Of a stretch of DNA of 37,837 bases, positions 1 through 7,033 are shown piece after piece; within the stretch, counting starts at the first letter, position 1, and each line of letters opens with the position of its first letter. Source of the stretch: a bacterium (GTDB lineage Bacteria; Armatimonadota; Chthonomonadetes; Chthonomonadales; JAMCWF01); NCBI GenBank assembly GCA_021842405.1, contig JAKBZR010000025.1, positions 1-37,837 of the forward strand. The letters are read 5' to 3'. The notes under the pieces were generated by a model. The model was not told the origin of the DNA and searched no databases. It saw only the letters and a list, made by a program, of their open reading frames with translations. The position numbers were made by a program, and so were the translations under genes.

Positions 1-186
1 ACAAATCGTTCAATCGGTAACGGTTCAAGCTTGAAGTCTGAGTAAGCGGCTCAATGAGAACTAGGTTTTCTGGGAAATACCCCGGCTAAGCAGCATACCG
101 GTGATGTAAAGCAAAAAACCTGGTTAGAGAATGTACAACCTATCCGTGAGTGTCCTCAATGTGAGGAAGAAGGAGTGCCATAAACC
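1..186 (+). promoter_or_regulatory. Untranslated leader of the pilin locus, possibly structured
   Basis: No gene is visible before the first pilin. A 9-bp outer stem can form between 61-69 and 115-123, enclosing a CCGG/CCGG stem (82-85 with 98-101) and the string GATGTAAAGC at 103-112. That string resembles the GACGCAAAGC core of GEMM-I cyclic-di-GMP riboswitches, but I cannot see the rest of the GEMM fold. A small hairpin (CCTCA-ATG-TGAGG) lies at about 153-165, just before the AGGAG ribosome site at 171-175. A structured leader is plausible; a riboswitch is only a guess. Confidence 0.3.
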
Positions 187-609
187 ATGATGCGGAAAAC
201 CATGCTGAAGTATCCGAAACGACAAGCGTTCACCTTGATTGAGTTGCTTGTTGTGGTCTTGATCTTGGCCATCTTGATGGCCGTCGCCCTGCCGCTCTAT
301 CTCGGTGCGGTGAAGGACTCGGCGGTGAAGGCCTGCCGAGCGAATATGCAGACCATTGCCAACGCCGAGCAGGCTTATAAAGTTAAGAACGCAACTCATA
401 CTTTCACGACCGACCTGAGCTCATCCGGCGCGCTCGTTGCGGATGGAAACCTGACCGCCATCCCGACCTGCCCCAACGCCGGAACCTACACCGTCGTCCT
501 AAACACTGACGGCACCATTACCGTTCACTGCTCCGTCGCTACCGATGACGATGATAACGGGAACTATCCGGCTGGCCATGGCTACACGCCCGGGGTGGAC
601 AGCCAGTAG
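187..609 (+). CDS. Type IV prepilin, major-pilin type, copy 1 of 3
   Basis: A 140-residue type IV pilin / type II pseudopilin-like precursor. A basic 14-residue leader ends in Ala, so the prepilin peptidase would cut A14|F15, with Glu at +5 of the mature protein (FTLIE). About 22 hydrophobic residues follow and form the N-terminal helix that packs in the fibre core. The C-terminal part has two Cys after the helix (TCPN, VHCS) and an acidic DDDDNG loop, which may bind calcium as in GspG. AGGAG at 171-175 precedes the ATG. It is the first of three tandem paralogues and is followed by a hairpin (627-654) that may limit readthrough. It is probably a structural pilin subunit; a pseudopilin role is the alternative. 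Confidence 0.9.
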   Translation: MMRKTMLKYPKRQAFTLIELLVVVLILAILMAVALPLYLGAVKDSAVKACRANMQTIANAEQAYKVKNATHTFTTDLSSSGALVADGNLTAIPTCPNAGTYTVVLNTDGTITVHCSVATDDDDNGNYPAGHGYTPGVDSQ

Positions 610-626
610 AGTGATTTAAATTTTCG

Positions 627-654
627 GGCTCCCGGGCCGACCGGCTTGGGAGCC
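627..654 (+). terminator. Hairpin after pilin copy 1, possible terminator or attenuator
   Basis: GGCTCCC (627-633) pairs perfectly with GGGAGCC (648-654), and a GC-rich loop could pair further. The following ATTTACTTTA is T-rich but not a clean U-tract. It may partly terminate or stabilise the pilin 1 transcript. Confidence 0.5.
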
Positions 655-740
655 ATTTACTTTACAAGCGGTTGATTGGCAAAAAATTGATCAACCATGA
701 GCTCAATCTTACGATTTTAATATCTGGAGTGACATGCAGC

Positions 741-763
741 TAAATCCGGTAGTACCAGATTTA
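741..763. promoter_or_regulatory. Near-perfect 23-bp palindrome upstream of pilin copy 2
   Basis: TAAATCCGGTA and TACCAGATTTA face each other around one central base, with a single mismatched pair. Its position in the gap before the second pilin suggests a dimeric regulator site, but the protein is unknown. Confidence 0.35.
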
Positions 764-870
764 AAAATGGGGTGCAGCCCAACGCATCCCATCAATAACA
801 GGTGATGAAACGAAAAATCATCGAGCCTGTCTGCTCCGAGCAGAAGCAACACACGAAAGGAGAAGCGACC

Positions 871-1293
871 TTGCGAAATCGCAGTAACTGTCGCAAGCGC
901 GGTCTTCGCGCATTCACTCTAATTGAGTTACTAGTCGTCGTCCTGATCTTGGCCATCTTGATGGCCGTCGCCCTGCCGCTCTATCTCGGAGCGGTAAAGG
1001 ACTCGGCGGTTAAGGCTTGCCGCGCCAATATGCAAACCATCGCCAATGCCGAAGTGGCCTATAAGGTTAAGAACGTGGCACATACTTTCACGACCGACCT
1101 GAGCTCGTCCGGCGCGCTGGTGACGGATGGAAACCTGACCGCCATCCCGACCTGCCCCAACGGCGGACAGTACTCGGTTGTCATTAACGGTGACGGCACC
1201 ATTACCGTCCATTGTTCGATTTTGAATGATGATGACGATGATGGGTTTTATTCCGGCGCGCATGGCTACACGCCTGGTGTGGACAGCCAGTAG
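871..1293 (+). CDS. Type IV prepilin, major-pilin type, copy 2 of 3
   Basis: Paralogue of the pilin just upstream. I choose the TTG at 871 because AAGGAG (857-862) lies 8 bases before it. It also gives a 140-residue protein with a 14-residue leader, exactly the length of copy 1, with cleavage A14|F15. An in-frame GTG at 802 would add 23 residues of atypical leader and has a weak ribosome site. From the cleavage site through the helix and into the TTDLSSSGALV segment, it is almost identical to copy 1 in protein and largely in DNA. The variable part is the C-terminal acidic loop (NDDDDDGFYS). It is probably a second subunit or a silent/alternative pilin. Confidence 0.88.
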   Translation: MRNRSNCRKRGLRAFTLIELLVVVLILAILMAVALPLYLGAVKDSAVKACRANMQTIANAEVAYKVKNVAHTFTTDLSSSGALVTDGNLTAIPTCPNGGQYSVVINGDGTITVHCSILNDDDDDGFYSGAHGYTPGVDSQ

Positions 1294-1388
1294 TTAAACC
1301 ATTTCCGATAAGATCCAATCGTATTTGAAAATTACTGGAGCGTGGCATCGTTTCAGGATGAACCGAAATTCAAGGATGGAGCATAACA

Positions 1389-1856
1389 ATGTACCGGGGA
1401 GGAAATACACAATGCTATGAGTTTGCGGGCAAACCGCAGCCCAACCTCCCGTTTGAGAGGGCGGCATTCACGCTGATCGAAATGCTGGTTGTGGTTTTAA
1501 TATTGGCGATACTGATGTCTGTCGCGCTGCCGCTCTATATAGATGCGGCGAAGAATTCGGCGATTAAGGCCTGTCGCGCCAACATGCAGACGATTGCTGA
1601 TGCGGAGGTGGCTTACAAAGTTAAAAATCCGAGCCACGTTTTTACTACCGATTTAAGCTCATCGGGTGCGCTGGTGGCGGATGGAAATTTAACGATTATG
1701 CCGGTCTGTCCGAACGGCGGAACCTATTCAATCGCTCTGAATCCACCCGACGGCAGCGGGTTGATTACGGTGCACTGCTCGATTGCAGGCGATGATGACG
1801 ACGGCGGCCTTTACTCTGTCAACCATGGCTTTACGCCCGGTTTTGATAGAGAGTAG
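1389..1856 (+). CDS. Type IV prepilin, major-pilin type, copy 3 of 3
   Basis: A 155-residue prepilin with a longer 26-residue leader, cut at A26|F27 before FTLIE. The start ATG follows GGATGGAG with normal spacing. The protein keeps the same plan: hydrophobic helix, KACRANMQTIADAE, TTDLSSSGALVADGNL, the same conserved Cys and an acidic DDDDGG loop. Its DNA uses different synonymous codons from copies 1 and 2 (for example ATATTGGCGATA against ATCTTGGCCATC), so it is an older duplicate or has escaped the gene conversion that appears to link the other two. Confidence 0.88.
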   Translation: MYRGGNTQCYEFAGKPQPNLPFERAAFTLIEMLVVVLILAILMSVALPLYIDAAKNSAIKACRANMQTIADAEVAYKVKNPSHVFTTDLSSSGALVADGNLTIMPVCPNGGTYSIALNPPDGSGLITVHCSIAGDDDDGGLYSVNHGFTPGFDRE

Positions 1857-1889
1857 GCGGATCGGGGATATCTCGATAAAACATGAGTA

Positions 1890-1916
1890 TAAGTCATATA
1901 TGTCATATACGTCTTA
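1890..1916. promoter_or_regulatory. AT-rich imperfect palindrome between pilin 3 and the PilX-like gene
   Basis: TAAG and CTTA bracket a run of related CATATA/GTCATATA words, giving an imperfect 27-bp dyad. It could be a regulator site for the downstream minor-pilin operon. Evidence is limited to symmetry and position. Confidence 0.2.
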
Positions 1917-1983
1917 ACTGTGAATGAGTTAAATTAAAAAAGCGCGAAAAGTTCGGCTCCTCCATGGATGGGAGGCGTATCAC

Positions 1984-2025
1984 AGCCAGATCGAGTTGCC
2001 AACGGATTGGCAAACTGATCTGGCT
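1984..2025 (+). promoter_or_regulatory. Strong hairpin in the leader of the PilX-like gene
   Basis: Arms 1984-2002 and 2007-2025 (19 bp each, 16 pairs matching) enclose a CGGA tetraloop. No U-tract follows, so a simple terminator is unlikely. It lies upstream of the start I favour for the next gene and could be an mRNA processing, stability or regulatory element. It also covers an alternative TTG start at 1996, which makes that start unlikely. Confidence 0.5.
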
Positions 2026-2103
2026 CTTGTGCGTCTGGACGGAGCGTTGTTGATACTTGATCAAACAATATTCAATGAATTTCAAAGGCGGACACGACAC
2101 CGC

Positions 2104-3591
2104 TTGAATCGGGGCGCCGCCTTGATTTTTGCACTCGTCGTCGTCTTGATTTCCTCGCTCTTCATCTTAGCGATGGGGACTTTCGCCCTTCAACATCTCT
2201 ACTTAGAACAGACTGAATCCGACTACGGTACCGCCCTCTACTCGGCAGAAGCGGCCCTCAACTATGAACTCAACAAAATCAGCCGTGACCCCTACCAGAT
2301 CAGCGGTCCCACCTGCGCGGCCGATAACACATCCGCCGGCGCCTATAACGGCACTCTGTCGAACGCACCATGCTCCACCGTCGCCTTTCCGAATCCCAGC
2401 AATGATCCGGTGAAGGTTTATGTAACCCACAGCGACGGCGTAGATCCCTGGTTACCCGGCTCAAACATGATTGTATGGGCAAGTGGCACTCATAATGGCG
2501 TGAGCCGCCGCATTGAAGCCTTTGCCGGCCCCGAGGGTTTGGGGGATACTTATGCGATTTACGGGGCCAGCAGCTTGACGTTGAACTCCACCGCCACGAT
2601 CAACGGTAATATTGGAACGGCCGGTACATTGACGAACAACGGCCTGACATCGCTCAACGGAACCTGCTTTCTGGAAACTTCATCGGCTGCCTACAATGGG
2701 GTTACACCAAGTTGGGATACGCTCCGACTACCCAACGCCACACCTTGGCCCACCGTGAGTAGCGTCATCTCGACCGTTTTTCCCGAATCAAGCGGCTACC
2801 CCGATCCAATCACCTATATCGCCGGACACAATGACGATTTTCGCACCATTTCGCCGGGCATCACCTCAATAATGTCTCGTGACGCATCCGGGAATCTGGC
2901 GCCCTTCGATACTCAGCATTTTAGCGCATCCGATCCGGCTTTGAATTCGACGGTGTTCAGCGATAATCACCACTGGATTGTGTTGATCGGCGATGGCTCG
3001 ACCGCTCCCAATGGGATGACCCGCGGCAGCACCCTATACTTCACACATATTTCGCTCGGCCCGCAAGACACGCTGGAAATTCTAAACAATCTTCCCTCCG
3101 GATATCCCGATTCAACCGGTGCTTTCCACGGGCCGGTTCGGATCATTGTCGGTCCCTCCGGGGGAACTTCAACCTCTCCGGTGATTGATCTTACGAAAGG
3201 CAACCTGATCACTCATGATCCTCACGCCGCCGCACTGACGTTGTATAACGCCACCGCCGGCACCGCAAAGCTGGGCGATGCGGTGGTCACCACCATGAAT
3301 GATTTCAACCCGAGCGGGGGAGTTCAAAATGTGCTGCCGATTATCCTCTATGCCTACAACGGCCCGACCGATCCATCCACGTTGGGAATACACGTTGTCG
3401 GCAATCTAAACCTGTGGGGCAGCCTGGTCGCGGACCGCATTATGGTAAATGGTGGTAATATGACGGTGACTGGTAACAATCCAAATCAAAGCCAGATATC
3501 GGATTCCCGGCAGTACATCGTCCGATATATCATTAAGAGCTTCTGGCTTGAGCGCAACCCGCTGGCCAATTATGGTTTGGGGTCGAGGTAA
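2104..3591 (+). CDS. PilX-like minor pilin / pilus assembly protein
   Basis: About 495 residues. The N-terminus (NRGAALIFALVVVLISSLFILAMG) is the short PilX_N-type hydrophobic helix without the FTLIE signature. It is followed by YSAEAALNYELNKI, which is typical of PilX family members. The long C-terminal part is Ser/Thr/Asn/Gly-rich with repeated short strands (LTLNSTATINGNIGTAG, GNLNLWGSLVADRIMVNGG), suggesting a beta-helix-like or adhesive domain displayed at the pilus tip. The start is uncertain: TTG 2104 follows AAAGGCGG and gives the usual short leader, whereas TTG 1996 lies inside a hairpin and would add 36 atypical residues. The following prepilin starts 6 bases after the stop, so they are co-transcribed. 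Confidence 0.75.
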   Translation: MNRGAALIFALVVVLISSLFILAMGTFALQHLYLEQTESDYGTALYSAEAALNYELNKISRDPYQISGPTCAADNTSAGAYNGTLSNAPCSTVAFPNPSNDPVKVYVTHSDGVDPWLPGSNMIVWASGTHNGVSRRIEAFAGPEGLGDTYAIYGASSLTLNSTATINGNIGTAGTLTNNGLTSLNGTCFLETSSAAYNGVTPSWDTLRLPNATPWPTVSSVISTVFPESSGYPDPITYIAGHNDDFRTISPGITSIMSRDASGNLAPFDTQHFSASDPALNSTVFSDNHHWIVLIGDGSTAPNGMTRGSTLYFTHISLGPQDTLEILNNLPSGYPDSTGAFHGPVRIIVGPSGGTSTSPVIDLTKGNLITHDPHAAALTLYNATAGTAKLGDAVVTTMNDFNPSGGVQNVLPIILYAYNGPTDPSTLGIHVVGNLNLWGSLVADRIMVNGGNMTVTGNNPNQSQISDSRQYIVRYIIKSFWLERNPLANYGLGSR

Positions 3592-3597
3592 AATCGA

Positions 3598-4053
3598 ATG
3601 AAACACCGTTCAAACCGATCCCAATTCAATCGGATTACCGGCGGCCAAAAGGGGTTTACGCTCATCGAGATGTTGGTGGCGGCGCTCATTCTATCGGTGG
3701 CTTTGATGAGCATGATCGGAGTCTGGACTTTTAGCCTATCATCAACCGGTGCGACCGATGATTACCAAATCGCCGCATCGCTATCCCACATGGCGATGGA
3801 ACAGGCAAAGCGGGACGGCTACTATTTTGCAGCCGATAAGTCGAGCTACTTTACTGGAACAACCGCTGAAATTGATGGCAGCCCAACCCAGTTGCCTGAC
3901 TCCCGTTTTCGGGTGGATACCACGATCTATACCGGCGCCAACCCGGTTCGGCCTGACCTGGAGTTGAAAGCGGTGGTTGTCACCGTCACCCGGCTACGGG
4001 ATAACAAGCAGTTGGCTACCTGCCAAACCTATCTATCGGCGGGGGGAATATAG
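3598..4053 (+). CDS. Prepilin, PilV/GspI-like minor pilin
   Basis: A 151-residue prepilin. The 19-residue basic leader ends KG, then FTLIEMLVAALILSVALMSMIG, a canonical G|F cleavage site with Glu at +5. The helix sequence with Ala-Leu-Ile-Leu and the later QAKRDGYYFAADKSSYF segment are like PilV/GspI minor pilins, which prime fibre assembly. It lies 6 bases after the PilX-like gene and runs directly into the next prepilin, consistent with a minor-pilin priming cluster X-V-W. Assignment to PilV rather than GspI is by context. Confidence 0.8.
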   Translation: MKHRSNRSQFNRITGGQKGFTLIEMLVAALILSVALMSMIGVWTFSLSSTGATDDYQIAASLSHMAMEQAKRDGYYFAADKSSYFTGTTAEIDGSPTQLPDSRFRVDTTIYTGANPVRPDLELKAVVVTVTRLRDNKQLATCQTYLSAGGI

Positions 4054-4054
4054 T

Positions 4055-4621
4055 ATGCGAGCAAAGGGCGGATTTACACTGGTAGAGCTGCTGGTCACCG
4101 GAATAATTGCTCTGCTGATCGGGAGCGGACTATTTGTTCTGGCGGCACAGACCTGGTTGTCTGAACAGACCATTTTAAACCAAAATACGGCCCAAAGCGA
4201 GGCGAGGGAAGCGGTCAATATGGTCGTTAATGATGTGCTTCAACTGGAACCCGGCCCCAGCACTCAAGCTACCGGCACCCTGATCCAGTTTATGCGGCCG
4301 GCATCAGGGGGCATCGTGCGCATTCAGTGGAGCCCTTATACCAAAGTGCTGACCCGATACTCCACCGTGAATATCTCAACCATTCATAATATCACTTCCT
4401 TTCAGCTTACTTATGAGTTTCGCGAGCCGTCATCGGATGGAAACCTGGATCACTGGTTCCGTTTCTCAGCGCCCAGTATGGTACCACTCCCGCTGCCGCT
4501 GCGGTCAAAAATTGTGGCGGTCTACGTCAGTGCGACTGCAACGGTCAATGGCGCCACTAGTACTATGTCGGGCGGCGTCTGGATTCGGAATCAACTAACC
4601 AATATCCCGGCGCCCGTGTAG
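4055..4621 (+). CDS. Prepilin, PilW/GspJ-like minor pilin
   Basis: A 188-residue prepilin. ATG 4055 follows GGGGGGA (4041-4047) and gives a very short leader, MRAKGG, then FTLVELLVTGIIALLIGSGLFVLA. Cleavage would be G|F with Glu at +5. The later sequence (SEAREAVNMVVNDVLQLEPGP, then beta-rich segments) matches the PilW/GspJ pattern of a larger minor pilin. It starts 1 base after the stop of the preceding prepilin, so translation is likely coupled. An upstream in-frame start would bury the leader and is rejected. Confidence 0.8.
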   Translation: MRAKGGFTLVELLVTGIIALLIGSGLFVLAAQTWLSEQTILNQNTAQSEAREAVNMVVNDVLQLEPGPSTQATGTLIQFMRPASGGIVRIQWSPYTKVLTRYSTVNISTIHNITSFQLTYEFREPSSDGNLDHWFRFSAPSMVPLPLPLRSKIVAVYVSATATVNGATSTMSGGVWIRNQLTNIPAPV

Positions 4622-4635
4622 CAAGTGAGAAAGAA

Positions 4636-6294
4636 ATGGCCCTAACCAAGCGATCGGTTTTAGGTATTGACATTAACAGCAACGAGCTGCGCGTCGTCGA
4701 GCTGCGGGGAAGCGGCGCTTCGGCGCAGGTCACTCGGCTGGGAGCGGTTCCACCGCCCACCGGTTCAATTGACGGCGGCCGCATTGTATATCCGGAAGCG
4801 GTCGCTGAAACGCTGCGGGGTCTGTTGAAAAGGCTCAATACCCGTTGCAACGCCGCCGTGTTGGGGATTGGTTCTCAAAGTGTCATCAGCCGGGTACTCG
4901 AGATTCCACCGGTTCCACCGGAAGAGATTCACAGCGTTATTGAAGGAGAACTACGCCACTACCAAATTTTGCGTTCCGGAGCGGGCGCATTTGACTACGT
5001 GCCCATTGAGCCGATCAACCCGAATACGAATGCCAACACCATTTTATTAATGGCAACCGAAGAAGCCACCATCTCCGGTTACCGGGAGGTGGCTGAGGCC
5101 GCTAATCTCCAGATCATTGCGATGGAGCCGATATTGCCGGCAATTTATCGTGGAGTAAGCCACCATATTCTGGCTGAACCCGCCGTCATGGTTTTGTTGA
5201 TCACCTACTCCAGAACCGAGATCACAATTGTGGACCACGGCAAAATCCGGCTCTACCGGCGAGTGGATATCGGAAGCGACGACCTTATTTCGGGAAGGCT
5301 CCCACACCGCGTCCGCACGTTGCGCCCCGATGAGAAAGTATCCGATCGCATCCTGCTCAACAATCCGGGAGAGGAGGAGGTTGAAACGGAGGAGATCATA
5401 CCCGGCACTCTGCAGCAGGATGTGGCCGAAACGCTGGCAATTGAAGCCCAGCGATCATTGGACTACTACCGTCGAGAATATCCCGCTTCCGCAACCGTGG
5501 CAAGATTGCTGATTGCGACCAATGACCCAGATATTGAACAATATGGCGAACATATCGCTGAAACACTGAGAATAGACGCCCGCATGGCCGACGCTCCGGT
5601 CGCGATGGCGATCTCTCGCCAAGTCGCTTCACAAATGGAAGCGCCGAACGGTCTGCGTTACCTGGGCGCGGTCGGTCTGGCGATGCACTCACAGCAGATT
5701 GCTCAGGAGATAGTTCCACGCTTTGACCTTTCAGTCCGGGAAAGGCACCAAGCCGATACTGGCGTCGCCAGACAGCGATTTACCGCCGCGCTGGTCGCCG
5801 GTCTGGTGATCATTTTGGCTGGGCTGCTTATTGCTCTTTCCATCGGCCAGAAAGCAAACCAGTTGAGTCGTGAAGTGGTATCCGCTCACGAAAATCTGAA
5901 TCAACTGACCAACCAAACCCAAACACAACTGGCCAACGAAGAGCGTTCTCAATCTCTCTATGAACAGCTTCGACTCTACGGTTACGCCTGGCCTCGGATT
6001 CTCGATGGAGTGTCGGCAGCCGTGCCCTCCAGTGCCGATTTGACCAGCGTCGGCCTCAATGCGGATGGCGCACTCGATATTTCAGGCGATGCCGATAACG
6101 CTCAAGCCATCATTGATATGATGAAGGCGATGCAGCAGTGTCCCTATTTTGAACCAATCTCACTCGATTCGTTGATCACGCCGGAGAACAATACCAATCA
6201 GATCAATCCTAATGCAGTCTTCACCTTCCGTTTGAAAACCTCGCTGGTTGGCTCACCGGCTTCTCTGCCGCCCCCACCCGCGAATGGAGGCTGA
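4636..6294 (+). CDS. PilM-PilN fusion protein of the type IV pilus alignment complex
   Basis: The 552-residue product joins two proteins that are usually separate. Residues 8-352 are PilM-like, an actin/FtsA-fold cytoplasmic protein: GIDINSNELRVVEL at 10-23 is the phosphate-1 loop and ITIVDHGKIRLYRRVDIGSDDL at 196-217 the second. Residues 353-380 replace the PilN N-terminal peptide that normally binds PilM. One membrane helix (about 383-403) follows, then a Gln/Asn/Glu-rich coiled coil (405-445) and a PilN-type ferredoxin-like periplasmic domain (450-535). A proline tail ends it. In known systems PilM and PilN link cytoplasmic pilus motors to PilO, PilP and the secretin. The next gene is PilO, as expected. 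No internal stop or frameshift separates the halves. Confidence 0.88.
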   Translation: MALTKRSVLGIDINSNELRVVELRGSGASAQVTRLGAVPPPTGSIDGGRIVYPEAVAETLRGLLKRLNTRCNAAVLGIGSQSVISRVLEIPPVPPEEIHSVIEGELRHYQILRSGAGAFDYVPIEPINPNTNANTILLMATEEATISGYREVAEAANLQIIAMEPILPAIYRGVSHHILAEPAVMVLLITYSRTEITIVDHGKIRLYRRVDIGSDDLISGRLPHRVRTLRPDEKVSDRILLNNPGEEEVETEEIIPGTLQQDVAETLAIEAQRSLDYYRREYPASATVARLLIATNDPDIEQYGEHIAETLRIDARMADAPVAMAISRQVASQMEAPNGLRYLGAVGLAMHSQQIAQEIVPRFDLSVRERHQADTGVARQRFTAALVAGLVIILAGLLIALSIGQKANQLSREVVSAHENLNQLTNQTQTQLANEERSQSLYEQLRLYGYAWPRILDGVSAAVPSSADLTSVGLNADGALDISGDADNAQAIIDMMKAMQQCPYFEPISLDSLITPENNTNQINPNAVFTFRLKTSLVGSPASLPPPPANGG

Positions 6295-6417
6295 TATTAC
6301 TGGGGACATAATATATTATACATCAGAGATGAGATTAGCATTCTGGATAATTAAGGCGCCGAGTTATTACCGCAAAATCGTGCGATTTTCATTTCGACGA
6401 GAAGGAAATCTGAGGGG

Positions 6418-6963
6418 ATGCCAAGAGCCAGTATCTATACGGTAGGTTCGATTTTAATACCGATCATTTGCTTGATATTTTCGGTGGGGATAGTGACCTA
6501 TGAATATCGGAGGGCTGAATCGGCCCACGAAGAGCTGCGTAAGGTGGAGGACGACACCGCTTTCTACCAATCGCTGGTCACCGAGATGAAGAATAAGCCG
6601 CTTCCGAGTAAGGTCCCGGTCATTATGGTGACCGAAAATGAACCCATTGATTTCGTCAATACCTTGCAGCTTCTCTGTCGTGCAAGCCATACCCAGATCG
6701 TCTCACTGTACAATGCGGCGCCCTTGGCTCCCGCGCCGGTGGTCGGCGCGACCACCCAGGCAAAACTTCCCGACAACGTACAAGCGATTGCCAGCGCCAT
6801 CACGTTGCAGGGCACCTACAAGGCACTCAGAAGCTTTTTTTATATGGTGTTACGGCACCCACGACTCTTTACCATTACCAACGTTAAGGAGCAGTCAACC
6901 GGCCATTATCCCTTGCTCAATGCGACCTTTACCCTAACCCGATATATCCAACCGGCAAAATAG
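6418..6963 (+). CDS. pilO: PilO-like inner-membrane alignment protein
   Basis: A 181-residue bitopic membrane protein. It has a short cytoplasmic N-terminus, one membrane helix (about 10-29, ILIPIICLIFSVGIVTYEY), a charged coiled coil (30-60) and a C-terminal ferredoxin-like fold in the periplasm, with a predicted strand-helix-strand ending LTRYIQPAK. In other bacteria PilO forms a heterodimer with PilN. Position directly after the PilM-PilN fusion and before the secretin supports the call, since the sequence family is weakly conserved. A 123-bp gap with an ATAATATATTAT palindrome (6308-6319) separates it from the fusion gene. GAGGGG immediately precedes the ATG, and AAGGAA lies about 10 bases upstream. 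Confidence 0.75.
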   Translation: MPRASIYTVGSILIPIICLIFSVGIVTYEYRRAESAHEELRKVEDDTAFYQSLVTEMKNKPLPSKVPVIMVTENEPIDFVNTLQLLCRASHTQIVSLYNAAPLAPAPVVGATTQAKLPDNVQAIASAITLQGTYKALRSFFYMVLRHPRLFTITNVKEQSTGHYPLLNATFTLTRYIQPAK

Positions 6964-7033
6964 GTCTTTGAACATAAATCGTTTCGCGAACTTTTTGCCG
7001 GATGCGGAACTCGGTAAAACAGAGGTGACCAGA

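Noticed and set aside
802-870. GTG start giving pilin copy 2 a 37-residue leader
   Set aside because: Weak ribosome site, atypical leader; TTG 871 has AAGGAG at 8 bases and matches copy 1 in length.
1996-2103. Longer N-terminus for the PilX-like protein starting at TTG 1996
   Set aside because: The start lies inside a strong hairpin, has no ribosome site, and the added residues do not look like a leader.
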